59,382 nt of DNA from a bacterium EF100-94H03 bin56 (GCA_002238685.1 MPMV01000026.1:1-59382), one strand, 5' to 3'. Counted from the stretch's first letter, positions 35,539-44,791 are shown. The notes: generated by a model not told the origin, from the letters alone. Program-made: numbers and translations.

Positions 35539-36489
35539 ATGATTCCGGCGCTCCTCGACTGCGACACAGGCCATGACGACGCCATGGCCATCCTCATGGC
35601 CGGACAGCGGCTCGATCTGCAGGGAGTGACCACCGTTTTCGGCAACGCGACCGTCGCCGATACCACGGCCAACACATGCCGGATTCTGGAACTCGCCGGA
35701 CTCGCTGACGTGCCCGTCGCCGCCGGTGCGGCCGCACCACTTGAAGGCGTCTTTGTCCATGAAGCCGGAGTCCATGGCATGACGGGAATGGATGGCCATG
35801 ACCTGCCGCCACCGGCCGGCAGGCCCATCGATGAACCGGCCGCGGACTTCATCGCCCGTACGGCAGCCACCACGAGGGGACTCCATCTCGTCGCCACCGG
35901 TCCTCTCACCAACATCGCCCGGGTGCTGACGTCCTTTCCGGAAACAAGGGCAGCGCTCGCCGGAATCAGCATCATGGGGGGATCGACCGGCCAGGGCAAC
36001 GCCACTCCGGTTGCCGAGTACAACATCCAGGCCGATCCGAAAGCTGCCGATATCGTCTTCGCCAGCGGCATTCCGATCCGCATGGTGGGGCTCAATGTCA
36101 CCCGCCAGGTGGCGGCTACGCCAGGGCGACGGCAGCGCCTGAGATCCCTCGGCAACCGCACGGGCCGCGTGGTGGCCGATCTCCTCGACTTCTTCAGCGG
36201 CCGGCTCGAGGAACGCTATGGGCTCGCCGGAGCATCGATGCATGATCCCCTTGCCGTGGCAGCGCTTTGCGATCCCGACATCCTGCGGTTCGAGGCCATG
36301 GAAGTGAGAATCGAGAGGGAAGGGGCCCACACCACGGGCATGACGGTGTGCGACCTGCGCCATCTGTGTCCAGTGACCCTGCGTCGTCAGCGGGATCCTC
36401 TGGGGTGTCCCAATGCCGAAGTCGCGGTGGCCGTGGACGCCGGTCTGTTCTGGGAGCGATTCATCGGTGTGGTGGCGGCCTGTCCATGA
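35539..36489 (+). CDS. Inosine-uridine-preferring nucleoside hydrolase
   Basis: 316 residues. It begins PALLDCDTGHDDAMA, the DxDxGxDDxxA calcium-binding motif of nucleoside hydrolases, has LVATGPLTNIA and IMGGS, and keeps the catalytic histidine in SMHDPLAVAA. Cleaves the N-glycosidic bond of a ribonucleoside to ribose and base. Its stop overlaps the next gene's start (ATGA). Suggests nucleoside or related N-riboside salvage by this operon. Confidence 0.88.
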   Translation: MIPALLDCDTGHDDAMAILMAGQRLDLQGVTTVFGNATVADTTANTCRILELAGLADVPVAAGAAAPLEGVFVHEAGVHGMTGMDGHDLPPPAGRPIDEPAADFIARTAATTRGLHLVATGPLTNIARVLTSFPETRAALAGISIMGGSTGQGNATPVAEYNIQADPKAADIVFASGIPIRMVGLNVTRQVAATPGRRQRLRSLGNRTGRVVADLLDFFSGRLEERYGLAGASMHDPLAVAALCDPDILRFEAMEVRIEREGAHTTGMTVCDLRHLCPVTLRRQRDPLGCPNAEVAVAVDAGLFWERFIGVVAACP

Positions 36490-37637
36490 GAAACCTTCCG
36501 GAATTCGACACGAACGAGATGCTGGAGGGGCTCAGCACCTGGGTGCTCGTCGAGAGCCCCACCGACGCGCCCGAGGGTGTCAATGCCATGATGGATCTCG
36601 CTGAAGCCGAGATGGTGTCACTGGGAGCGTCCATCAGGCGGGAACCGGGGGGCGACGGGTATGGTGATCTCCTCGTCGCCCGCGTGGAAGGCGCGGTCGC
36701 GGACGAGGGCATCCTGGTTCTCGGCCATCTCGATACCGTGCACGGCGTCGGCACACTGGCGGGCCCTCTCCCGCTGCGTCGCGACGGGGACCGACTCTAC
36801 GGTCCGGGCATCTACGACATGAAGGGCGGCATGTATGCGGCCTGCTACGCCATGAAACAGCTGTTGCGCGCCGGCCGCACCCCGGTTCTTCCGGTGACCT
36901 TCATGTTCATTCCCAACGAGGAGGTCGGCAGCCCGACGACCCGGCAGCGTATCGAGGACGAAGCGCGGCGCCACCGCTTTGTCCTTGTTCCGGAACCCGC
37001 CAAACAGGGTCGACTGGTGACCGGGCGGTACGGTATCGCGCGTTATGTCGTGACCACCCGTGGCAGACCCTCCCATGCCGGCGCGACCCTCGCCCGGGGT
37101 GCGAGCGCCATCCGTGAAATGGCCCATCAGATCCAAGCCATCGAGACGATGTCGGATCCTGGTTCCGGGACCACGATGAGTGTCGGCATCGTCAACGGCG
37201 GCACCTTCGTCAACGTCGTTCCCATGGAATGCCGTGCAGAGGTTCTGGCGGTCTTCCCCACTGCCGAGGCCTTCGATTCCATTGCCGCGTCCATGTCGTC
37301 GCTGAAACCGGTCAACGCGGATGTCACTATCACCGTGGAGCCCGGGCCGGTGCGGCCTCTCTTCGAGGCGGGAGAGGGAACGCTCGCTCTCTATTCCCGC
37401 GCCGAGGAGATCGCCAGGTCCATCGGCTTCGTACCGGGCCACGGCAGCTTCGGAGGGGGCAGTGATGGCAATTTCACCGGTGCGCTCGGCATTCCCACAC
37501 TCGACGGCCTCGGGCTGTGCGGTGACGGTGCCCATACGCACGACGAGCACATCCTCGTCTCCTCCCTGGTTCCCAGGGCGCGCCTTCTGGCCGGTCTTCT
37601 GGAAAGCCTCGGTGACTCGGATCTCGTCTTGCGATGA
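36486..37637 (+). CDS. M20-family metallopeptidase (carboxypeptidase G2/ArgE-like)
   Basis: 383 residues from the ATG overlapping the nucleoside hydrolase stop. Metal site residues are visible: the histidine in LGHLDTVHG, the aspartate in YDMKGGMYA, the EE pair in PNEEVGSPTT and a late histidine region (GDGAHTHDEHI). The lid domain holds GRPSHAGATLARGASAI. Hydrolyses an amide bond of an N-acyl amino acid, dipeptide or folate-like substrate. Probably the last gene of the 32553-37637 run. Confidence 0.85.
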   Translation: MRNLPEFDTNEMLEGLSTWVLVESPTDAPEGVNAMMDLAEAEMVSLGASIRREPGGDGYGDLLVARVEGAVADEGILVLGHLDTVHGVGTLAGPLPLRRDGDRLYGPGIYDMKGGMYAACYAMKQLLRAGRTPVLPVTFMFIPNEEVGSPTTRQRIEDEARRHRFVLVPEPAKQGRLVTGRYGIARYVVTTRGRPSHAGATLARGASAIREMAHQIQAIETMSDPGSGTTMSVGIVNGGTFVNVVPMECRAEVLAVFPTAEAFDSIAASMSSLKPVNADVTITVEPGPVRPLFEAGEGTLALYSRAEEIARSIGFVPGHGSFGGGSDGNFTGALGIPTLDGLGLCGDGAHTHDEHILVSSLVPRARLLAGLLESLGDSDLVLR

Positions 37638-38044
37638 TCGGCCGATCCGCGATCTCTCCGGTGCGGACGCTGCGGCCGACATCCGCCCCAGGACATTTCT
37701 TCAAGCGATGACAAGTGTTCCGATCGTGGGTACCGATGCCCACCTGAAGGGGCGATTCCACCATGTCTCTGTGGAAGACGCGCGGCGGCGAGGTGGTCGC
37801 TTCTTGCCGCCCCTGCAGGCGCCTCAACGTCGCCGCTGCCGATTGCAGGGAAAGCACGGTTCTTCCTGAAACCCCGGGCGATCTGCTCGCTCAGGCAGAG
37901 ACCGGACCGGCGACACGCGCACATGAGTGGCGTCTTCTGGAAGTGGCGCGCATTGCGAAACCCGGGGTCGACAGCCGGTCACAATCACAGGGTTGGAGAG
38001 AACGCACGCCGCATGGTCCGTGTCGCGGACGTGGTGGGGCGGGT
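37638..38044. other. 407-base stretch without a recognisable gene
   Basis: Downstream of the M20 gene and of the Rieske gene, which converge here. Long frames on both strands are only high-GC background; none has a ribosome site plus a family signature. No strong terminator hairpin with a T-run was found. Confidence 0.45.
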
Positions 38045-39181
38045 TCAACCGTCGAGGCGTTCCAGGGCTTCGAGCACCTGCCAATGGAAGGTATGCAGCG
38101 GAACCTCGGAGAACCACGAGTCCTCAGGGTCACACACATAGCGTCCCTGATCGTAGCCCAGGCTCGACAGGCCTCGCTGTACGCTTTCCACGATGCCGAT
38201 ATCCTGCTGGTTGAAGTGGTCCATGAAGAGACTCTTCACGGCAAGGAGCTTGGGATCCACGGGTCCTTCGGGAGCATAGATGTCGACGCGTTCCGAGCAC
38301 TGGCCTACACCATTCGGAAGCATGCGCAGGACCAGCAGGTTCTTCGAACCCGGCAAGCTCAGCATGTTCAGCGTCGGCCATGCCATCCATGCGACATAGG
38401 GCGAACCGGCCTCGATCTCGAGGCCTTCGAACCCTGTGCGGCTGCGATAGAGAAAATAGGAGAACCGCTCCTCCTGGACGAAATCGTCAAGTCCCTCGTC
38501 GAGCACCCTGGCAAGTTCGGGGTGCGCGACCGGAATGTGGTACGCCTCTGCGAAGTTGTCGACGACGACCTTCCAGTTCGCGCCGATATCGTAGTGGAGA
38601 CGTTCAACCGCGACATAGTCTTCGAAATCCGGCAGATGTCGGGTGATCGTCTCGCCAAAGCGACCCATCTTCGTCTCGAACGGTTCGCATTCGGGATCGA
38701 GATTGACGAACAGCATTCCGGCACTCTGGGCTACGTTGATGGTGCGCAGGGAGAATTGCGCACGATCGAAGTTCGCCACCGTCTCGGTGTGCGGAGCGTT
38801 CCGCAACGTGCCGTCAAGGTTGTAGGACCACGCGTGGTAGGGACAGGTGATCCCGACCTTGAGCGATCCGCGACCCTTGAGCAATTCATGGCCCCGGTGC
38901 TGACAGACGTTGAAGAATGCCCGGATCTCGCCGCTACGATCGCGCATCACGAAGATTGGCTGGCCTGCGATGGTGTCGGTGAAGTAGTCCCGGGGCCTGG
39001 GAATGTCGCTGACGTGTCCGATGTAGCACCAGTTCCTGTAGTGAACGGCGTGAAGCTCACGCCGGTAGATGGCGTCGTCGGTGTAGTAGCGCGAGGGCAA
39101 GGTCGGCGATTCCAGGTGGTTGGTCTGGAATGCGCCCCGTTCACCGACAGGCCGCGAGGCCACGCTGGACGACGTGTTCAT
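38045..39181 (-). CDS. Rieske-type oxygenase, glycine-betaine/quaternary-amine monooxygenase-like
   Basis: 378 residues from ATG 39181 with a GAGGGGGAA site. Rieske ligands are C93, H95, C113 and H116 (CQHRGHELLKG...CPYHAW). The mononuclear iron site is at NFAEAYHIPVAHPEL (H215, H220) with a late aspartate in NQQDIG. The overall pattern is that of GbcA-type enzymes that remove a methyl group from betaine or a similar quaternary amine using oxygen and electrons from a reductase. No FNR-type reductase gene is adjacent; the neighbouring gene encodes a TMADH-type flavoprotein instead. Confidence 0.8.
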   Translation of the reverse strand: MNTSSSVASRPVGERGAFQTNHLESPTLPSRYYTDDAIYRRELHAVHYRNWCYIGHVSDIPRPRDYFTDTIAGQPIFVMRDRSGEIRAFFNVCQHRGHELLKGRGSLKVGITCPYHAWSYNLDGTLRNAPHTETVANFDRAQFSLRTINVAQSAGMLFVNLDPECEPFETKMGRFGETITRHLPDFEDYVAVERLHYDIGANWKVVVDNFAEAYHIPVAHPELARVLDEGLDDFVQEERFSYFLYRSRTGFEGLEIEAGSPYVAWMAWPTLNMLSLPGSKNLLVLRMLPNGVGQCSERVDIYAPEGPVDPKLLAVKSLFMDHFNQQDIGIVESVQRGLSSLGYDQGRYVCDPEDSWFSEVPLHTFHWQVLEALERLDG

Positions 39182-39203
39182 GTTGGAAGTTCCCCCTCGG
39201 AAT

Positions 39204-41228
39204 TCATGGATGGGGCAGAGGTGGCGGTGTTCTCTCGGATGGACTGTCCAGGGCACGCGCCCAGCTGTGCCCGGCGTGGACTGCACCAGCGATCAGATGC
39301 GGCGCATCGCAATCGCCGATCTTCGAGATTGAAGCCTCCGTCGGCGCTGTCGCGCTGAGATCCCGATAGAGCGAGTCATCGGGCACGCGTGACGTCACAA
39401 GCACGACGGACGAAGCCTGCAGATCAAGGCTCTCACCCCCATGAACGCAATCAAGGACCACATGACTGTCAGCAATCCTGCTCATGGACTTCAGCCGAAC
39501 GACCGGGATCTCGAGCTCGGTCATGCGCGCGGCGACGGTCTCCTGCTCCATCGTCAGAGCCAGGTAGGGAGCGATTTCTGATGCCGGTGTCACCAGCGTG
39601 ACATCGGTTCCGACCGACTTGAGCAGCTCCGCGATGACGTTGCCGAGATACGTGCCGTCTTCGTCATAGACGACGACCCGCCCGTTCGGAACCGTGCCGT
39701 CCATGATGTCGTCGGGTGTCAGAACCCGAGCGCCGGCAGAAACCGTCAAGGGCTCAGCCAACCAACGGCCGCGGCCGTCGCGTCGCCAGGTGGCACCCGT
39801 CGCCACCACGATGTGCTGCGCACCGAAGGAGAGCGCCGTTTCGGCATCCAGAGCGCTGGAGGTGTAGAGTTCGGCGTGGGCCATCTGCTGCAAGCCGTGA
39901 ATGCGGTGATCAGCGACTCGCCGCCATTCGCCCAGCCCGGGAAGAGCGCTTTCCCGCAGCACGCGTCCGCCCAGTTCCCCGCGCGCCTCGGCGAGCGTGA
40001 CCGTGTAGCCACGGCGGGCGAGGACGTGGGCGCATTCAAGGCCTGCGGGTCCCCCTCCAATGATGAGGATCGTATCGTTTGAACCTGCTGGTGGCAGGTT
40101 CTCGGGATGCCACCCGCGCCGCGATTCCTCCATCATCGTCGGGTTCTGCGTGCAGCGAATGGGCGAATAGGAAAATTCGCCCGAGACGCAGACGTTGCAG
40201 CCGATGCACTCGCGAATGTCTTCGGGTCGTCCCTCCCGGATCTTGCGAGGCAGGAACGGATCGGCGATTGACGGGCGCGCCGCACCCACAAGATCGATGA
40301 TGCCCCGCCGAACCTGCGACACCATGGTGTCGGGCGACGTGAAGCGCCCCACGCCGACCACCGGTCTGTCGACGATCGATTTGACGAACGCCGTGTCCTG
40401 CTCCTGGAAGCCTTCCTTCGCAAATCGGGAGGTCTGGGAATCCGACGGCCATTCGGAGATGTTGACGTCCCACAGATCCGGTATGTCCTTGAGCATTTCC
40501 ACCAGTTCGCGGCCCTGTACGGGATCATTGTCGATCTCGTTGACCGCAAAGCGCAACGCCACGGCACAACTCTCGCCGATGTCTTCCTTCATGTCCTCGA
40601 GAGCCTCGCGCAGCAGCCGCGCGCGGTTCTCCAGGGAACCGCCGTACTCATCTCCCCTGTCGTTGAAACGCCGCTGCAGGAACTGGCTGAAGATCGACAG
40701 ACCATGACTTGCGTAGGCATAAACGACATCGAAGCCGGCAGACCGAGCGCGCCGCGCGGCGGCTCGGTGCTGCTCGCGCACACGCCGGATGTCGGAAGAA
40801 TCCATGGCCCGCGATTGAAACGGTTCCACCGACTCAAGAATCAGGTGTGATGCCGGTCCCAGCACAGGGCGGCGGCTCGCCCGATTGCCGGCCGCCAATC
40901 CAATGTGCCCCAGTTCGACCGCGGCCAGGGCGCCGTGGCGATGAATGGCGTCGGCCATCCGGGCAATCGGGGCGATATGGTTGTCATGCCAGAGATGGAG
41001 GGACGGAAACGGCCAGAACTCGGCTTCGGGTCCGACTTCTGCGATCTCGGTCGAAACGATCCCCCAGCCACCTTCCGCCTTGATCTCGCGCATGCGGGCG
41101 ACAGCTTCCGGCGCCAAGTCGCTTACGCCGTTGCAATGGGGTACCTGAACGAAGCGATTCGGGGCTGTGACCGGCCCGATCCGAACCTCCTCGAACAATA
41201 TGTCGTATCGTGGGTCACGTTGTGTCAC
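39204..41228 (-). CDS. Trimethylamine/dimethylamine dehydrogenase-family iron-sulfur flavoprotein
   Basis: 674 residues, colinear with TMADH: an FMN barrel (residues 1-370), then FAD/ADP- and NAD-like domains (IIGGGPAGLECAHVLA). C32 in QVPHCNG matches the cysteine that binds FMN covalently; Y172 and H175 (YASHG) and D263 (EWPSD) match the TMADH catalytic triad. The 4Fe-4S cluster cysteines are C341, C344, C347 and C359. The aromatic bowl that holds trimethylamine is only partly kept: W260 is present, but Tyr60 is replaced by I62 and Trp355 appears lost. Probable oxidative N-demethylase of another amine. Ends 22 bases before the Rieske gene start. Confidence 0.82.
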   Translation of the reverse strand: MTQRDPRYDILFEEVRIGPVTAPNRFVQVPHCNGVSDLAPEAVARMREIKAEGGWGIVSTEIAEVGPEAEFWPFPSLHLWHDNHIAPIARMADAIHRHGALAAVELGHIGLAAGNRASRRPVLGPASHLILESVEPFQSRAMDSSDIRRVREQHRAAARRARSAGFDVVYAYASHGLSIFSQFLQRRFNDRGDEYGGSLENRARLLREALEDMKEDIGESCAVALRFAVNEIDNDPVQGRELVEMLKDIPDLWDVNISEWPSDSQTSRFAKEGFQEQDTAFVKSIVDRPVVGVGRFTSPDTMVSQVRRGIIDLVGAARPSIADPFLPRKIREGRPEDIRECIGCNVCVSGEFSYSPIRCTQNPTMMEESRRGWHPENLPPAGSNDTILIIGGGPAGLECAHVLARRGYTVTLAEARGELGGRVLRESALPGLGEWRRVADHRIHGLQQMAHAELYTSSALDAETALSFGAQHIVVATGATWRRDGRGRWLAEPLTVSAGARVLTPDDIMDGTVPNGRVVVYDEDGTYLGNVIAELLKSVGTDVTLVTPASEIAPYLALTMEQETVAARMTELEIPVVRLKSMSRIADSHVVLDCVHGGESLDLQASSVVLVTSRVPDDSLYRDLSATAPTEASISKIGDCDAPHLIAGAVHAGHSWARALDSPSERTPPPLPHP

Positions 41229-41292
41229 GTCGCGAGTTCCCGTCCGAGTTCAATGGGGCGGCAGTTTGGGGTAACCACCGCCCCGGTGCACG

Positions 41293-42393
41293 TCACAGTC
41301 CCGCCTTGACTTCCTCAAAGAGGGACTGCAGGTCGGACTCGCCCTGAATCGGTTGTTGGAAGATCCCCGCCGCAAGGATTTCCTGGGGGTTCTTCGAGAG
41401 ACCGAGCGCCGCAAGCACATCTTCGCTCACGAGGTCGAAGGCCGACTGCGTGGCAGCCCCGTAACCGAACACCTCCATCTCGTATGCGCGCGAGCGCGGA
41501 TCGAGAAAGGCGTTGATCAACGCATGGGCCTTGTCCGGGTATGGACTGTCCTTGGCAATCGACAGCCCACAAACCCAGGTCATGGCGCCCTCCTTCGGAT
41601 TCATGAACGCAACCGGAAGACCCTCGCCCTTGAGGCGGACGACCGACTCGTTCCACGTGGTGGCAGCGACCAATTCGCCGCTGGCCAGACCCTGCTCCAT
41701 GCTCGTGTAGTCGTTCGAGTAGTAGCGCAGATTGGCGGTCAGATCCTCGAGAAGGGGACGGATCGTATCGAGAGCGTCCTGCGTGGAGTAATCAAACGGA
41801 TTGTCGAGACCCGCGACGATCCCGGCGATGACAACACCATCAACGAGACTGTCGAATGCCGCTACCTGGCTCTTGTACTTGGGGTCCCAGAGAATCGTCC
41901 AGGATTCGTCGTCGACATATTCGGGCGCGAGATCGGTTCGGTAGAGAATCGAGGTGAGGCCCCAGTCCACCGGCACCCAGTATTGGTCGCCGCCGATGGT
42001 GCTTCCCGGAACGTCCTTCAATGCCGGGATGATGTCGTCCCAGTTGGAAAGGCGTGAGACATCAACAGGTTGGAGCATGCCCGAATCGACCCACTTCTTG
42101 ATGCTGTAATTGCAGGGGAACACCACATCGGGTGTAAAGCCCGCACGCATCTTGGCGATACCCTCTTCCTCGTCGCCCCAGAACGTGAATTCCGGAGCAG
42201 CACCTTCCTGTTCGACATAGGCCTGCCAGAGGTTCTCGTCATCGTAGCCGGCCCATCCGAAGTAGGTGGCCTGGCCTTCATCGGCCTGCACGCCGTGGTT
42301 GATCGAGGCAAGGTGGAACGTCGGAACGATGCCCGCTGCCGCCAACCCTGCCAACACGTCGCGACGATTCAATGCAACAAGGGGATGTTTCAC
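41293..42393 (-). CDS. PotD-type periplasmic binding protein of an ABC transporter
   Basis: I place the start at GTG 42393, which has an AAGGAGG site; 366 residues. The leader has twin arginines (LNRRDVLAGLAAAGIVP), so export may be by Tat. The mature protein resembles the spermidine/putrescine-binding class: YFGWAGYDDENLWQAYVEQEG, FTPDVVFPCNYSIKKWVDSGMLQPVD, VPVDWGLTSILYRTD. Ligand likely a cationic amine or betaine. No permease or ATPase gene lies next to it in this window. First gene of the set with the TMADH-like and Rieske genes. Confidence 0.8.
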   Translation of the reverse strand: MKHPLVALNRRDVLAGLAAAGIVPTFHLASINHGVQADEGQATYFGWAGYDDENLWQAYVEQEGAAPEFTFWGDEEEGIAKMRAGFTPDVVFPCNYSIKKWVDSGMLQPVDVSRLSNWDDIIPALKDVPGSTIGGDQYWVPVDWGLTSILYRTDLAPEYVDDESWTILWDPKYKSQVAAFDSLVDGVVIAGIVAGLDNPFDYSTQDALDTIRPLLEDLTANLRYYSNDYTSMEQGLASGELVAATTWNESVVRLKGEGLPVAFMNPKEGAMTWVCGLSIAKDSPYPDKAHALINAFLDPRSRAYEMEVFGYGAATQSAFDLVSEDVLAALGLSKNPQEILAAGIFQQPIQGESDLQSLFEEVKAGL

Positions 42394-42485
42394 AGTAGCC
42401 TCCTTTGCTGTTCTTCGCATGTCTGCTTGGGTGCTGGGCCCAGGATTGCCGATCAGTATCGGTTCGGCAGACGACAAGGCTCAAT

Positions 42486-42501
42486 TGTCCCATTTGGGAC
42501 A
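42486..42501. promoter_or_regulatory. Perfect palindrome, probable operator of the LuxR-type regulator
   Basis: TGTCCC-ATTT-GGGACA lies between the divergent binding-protein and LuxR-type genes, 28 bases before the regulator's ATG. Two six-base arms with a four-base centre suit a dimeric LuxR/FixJ-type HTH. It could set both promoters. Confidence 0.55.
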
Positions 42502-42528
42502 CATGGCAATCGGCGCTATGGTTGTTCC

Positions 42529-43551
42529 ATGCAGGCCGTCACCGACATGCTGATGGAGGTTGCCGGTTCGATCGGAACCGGATCATTCTATTGCGACGTC
42601 ATGCGCGGGGTGTTCGAGACGGTGGCGTCCGACGACTGCCAGGTCATTCACTACCCTGCAGGCGGTCGACCCGAATACGTCGTCGACGAACAAACGCCGG
42701 AGCACTTGCGCCGTCTCTACCGCAGGTTCTGCTCGTACGATCCCTTCTATCGCGATTGGCGCATGACCCATCGGGCAGGTCTGCGCCAGCTGCACGATGT
42801 CCAGCCACCGGATTATGACGAGGGCGGCTACTACACCTACTTCTACAGCGTCACGGGCTACGCAGACGAAATGGGGCTCCTGTTTCCTGCCCTGAAGGGT
42901 TCGGCAATCGGTGTCTTCGTTCAGCGCGGCCATGCCTACCGCCGCGCCGAAGTCGAGTTCCTGTCGCGCTTGTTCCCGTCCCTCAGACGTCTTCATGTCG
43001 CCCACAGGCGACAGTTGTTCCATGCTCTGGCGACGAATCACTCCCGTCTCGACTCCAGCGGGGTGGCCATCGTCGAGCCTTCTGGACGGATCGCCTATGC
43101 GAACGACTCGCTTCGGGCGGTTCCGCGGCACGAAGACGCCACCATCGAAGCGGTGCGATGTCACGCCGCATCCGGTATCGCGAGCGTGTCGACAAGAATC
43201 GGTCTTGCGACTGTGACCAAACTTGACTGCTTTCCCCTGGCACCATCGGCATGGATCGTGGTGTTTGGCGCTGGTTCGCATCACACCGACGATCTTGACG
43301 GCGCGTTGATGAGCTTCGGCAAAGGCTTGTTGAGCCGACGGGAACACCAGATCTGTTGCCTTGCCTTTTCCGGTCTCGGCAACGCACATATCGCGGACGT
43401 GCTCGGCATCAGCGAAGGCACGGTGAAGAACCTGCGAAAGAGGCTCTACTTCAAGATGGATGTCACGTGTGAACGCGAGCTGTTTGCACTCTTCCTGGCG
43501 CACCTTCGCGCCGGCAACATGACACAAGATTTGCCAGCCGTCTTTCCGTGA
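42529..43551 (+). CDS. LuxR-type HTH transcriptional regulator
   Basis: 340 residues from ATG 42529. The C-terminal 65 residues are a LuxR/GerE HTH (LLSRREHQICCLAFSGLG, HIADVLGISEGTVKNLRKRL). The N-terminal 270 residues form a GAF/PAS-like sensor region (YYTYFYSVTGYADEMGLL, VAIVEPSGRIAYANDSLR) without receiver-domain aspartates, so it likely binds a small ligand directly rather than being phosphorylated. Divergent from the amine-demethylation genes, so probably their regulator, responding to a methylated amine; inference from position. Confidence 0.85.
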   Translation: MQAVTDMLMEVAGSIGTGSFYCDVMRGVFETVASDDCQVIHYPAGGRPEYVVDEQTPEHLRRLYRRFCSYDPFYRDWRMTHRAGLRQLHDVQPPDYDEGGYYTYFYSVTGYADEMGLLFPALKGSAIGVFVQRGHAYRRAEVEFLSRLFPSLRRLHVAHRRQLFHALATNHSRLDSSGVAIVEPSGRIAYANDSLRAVPRHEDATIEAVRCHAASGIASVSTRIGLATVTKLDCFPLAPSAWIVVFGAGSHHTDDLDGALMSFGKGLLSRREHQICCLAFSGLGNAHIADVLGISEGTVKNLRKRLYFKMDVTCERELFALFLAHLRAGNMTQDLPAVFP

Positions 43552-43587
43552 TGGAGCGCCTTCCAGAACGTGCCGGTAACCCGGGCC

Positions 43588-44706
43588 TCATCGCCCGGTG
43601 AACGGCAGAGTCGTGACCTCTCCATCGCGTGTGCCGTCAGGCGAGGCGACCGACACCGGCGTGCCCGGATCCCAGGCGCTGCGCTCCACCATGGCAAGGG
43701 CGATGTTGGTGGCAAGGTCGGGCGACCAGGCCGCAGACGTCACCTGTCCGGCCGGTGCGCCGGACCGCAGGACGGGCCAGGGTTCGACACAGGCCGGCGC
43801 CGCTGCGCCATCGAACCTGATGCCGCGGATGATCCTGTCGGGACCGCCTGAGTCGCGGATGCGCTCAAGAGCGTCGCGACCGATGAATTCCACCGGTGAT
43901 TCGAGATTTACGAAACGGTCGAGAGCGCACTCGAAGGGATTGTTCGCCAGCGTCATGTCGTTGCCGTGCGAGAGCAGGGCACCCTCGATGCGCTCGATGA
44001 GATTCGGACAGCCCGGTCCCGCGCACAAATCCCCGCCGGCAGCGAACAGCGCATCCCACAGGGCCTGTCCGCCGGGCGCATCGTCAATGTAGATCTCGAA
44101 CCCGCCCTGCTTGGACCATCCCGAACGCGCCACCACGAATGGATGGCCGGCAAAGGGCAGCACCGCAAAGCCGAAGAAGCGGATGTCGCGCACCTCGTCG
44201 CCGAGAACCCGTGAAAGGAGGTCGTCGGCCTTGGGGCCCTGTACGGCGATGGGTCCGACACCCGGCTCGAAGACACGCGCGTCGAGGCCCAGGCCAAGGG
44301 CAAGACCCTTGCCCCACAGCGCAACATCGGAATCGGCCAGCGAAATCCAGAAGCGGTCGTCCGCAAGCCGCAGGATGACCGGGTCATTGATCATGCCTCC
44401 CGTCTCGTCCACCAGGGGCGCATAGGCACACCGACCCGGAGCCAGCCGGGAGATGTCGCGCGGCGTCATCAGCTGCACGAGGCGTGCCGCGTCCGGGCCC
44501 GCCACCTCGACCTGCTGTTCGCAGGTGACATCCCAGACCTGAACATGCCGCTTGAGGTGATGGTAGTCCTCCTCGAGCCCGCGGAAGAACGTCGGCAGGA
44601 GCATGTGGTTGTAGACAGTGAACCCGCCGACACCCTGTGCCTCGATACGTGACGAGAATGGTGTGCGGCGGGTGCGGCGCGATATCGAGATCACTGGTTC
44701 ATGCAT
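43588..44706 (-). CDS. dmdA: GcvT-family methyltransferase, DMSP demethylase (DmdA)-like
   Basis: 372 residues. It opens SRRTRRTPFSSRIEAQGV, with VYNHMLLPTFF, HLKRHVQVWDVTCEQQVEV and PNLIERIEGALLSHGNDMTL; these segments match DmdA more closely than the aminomethyltransferase of glycine cleavage. DmdA moves a methyl group from dimethylsulfoniopropionate to tetrahydrofolate. No dddP or dmdBCD gene is in the window, so a DmdA-like enzyme acting on another methylated compound cannot be ruled out. Divergent from the methyltransferase gene at 44792. Confidence 0.65.
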   Translation of the reverse strand: MHEPVISISRRTRRTPFSSRIEAQGVGGFTVYNHMLLPTFFRGLEEDYHHLKRHVQVWDVTCEQQVEVAGPDAARLVQLMTPRDISRLAPGRCAYAPLVDETGGMINDPVILRLADDRFWISLADSDVALWGKGLALGLGLDARVFEPGVGPIAVQGPKADDLLSRVLGDEVRDIRFFGFAVLPFAGHPFVVARSGWSKQGGFEIYIDDAPGGQALWDALFAAGGDLCAGPGCPNLIERIEGALLSHGNDMTLANNPFECALDRFVNLESPVEFIGRDALERIRDSGGPDRIIRGIRFDGAAAPACVEPWPVLRSGAPAGQVTSAAWSPDLATNIALAMVERSAWDPGTPVSVASPDGTRDGEVTTLPFTGR

Positions 44707-44764
44707 GGTCCGGTTCCCGGAAGCGGAGAAAACGGCGCAATCGTGCTACGGTCGGTGGTCAGTG

Positions 44765-44770
44765 TATAGT
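44765..44770 (+). promoter_or_regulatory. -10 box (TATAGT) of the methyltransferase-b561 operon
   Basis: TATAGT lies 22 bases before the ATG at 44792, inside the 85-base gap between divergent genes. The -35 region is weak (no good TTGACA match at 16-18 bases). Confidence 0.4.
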
Positions 44771-44791
44771 GTCTCGCGAGAAGGGCAGGAC

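Noticed and set aside
37763..39358. 531-codon plus-strand open frame
   Set aside because: Antisense to the Rieske gene, whose Rieske and iron motifs are intact on the other strand.
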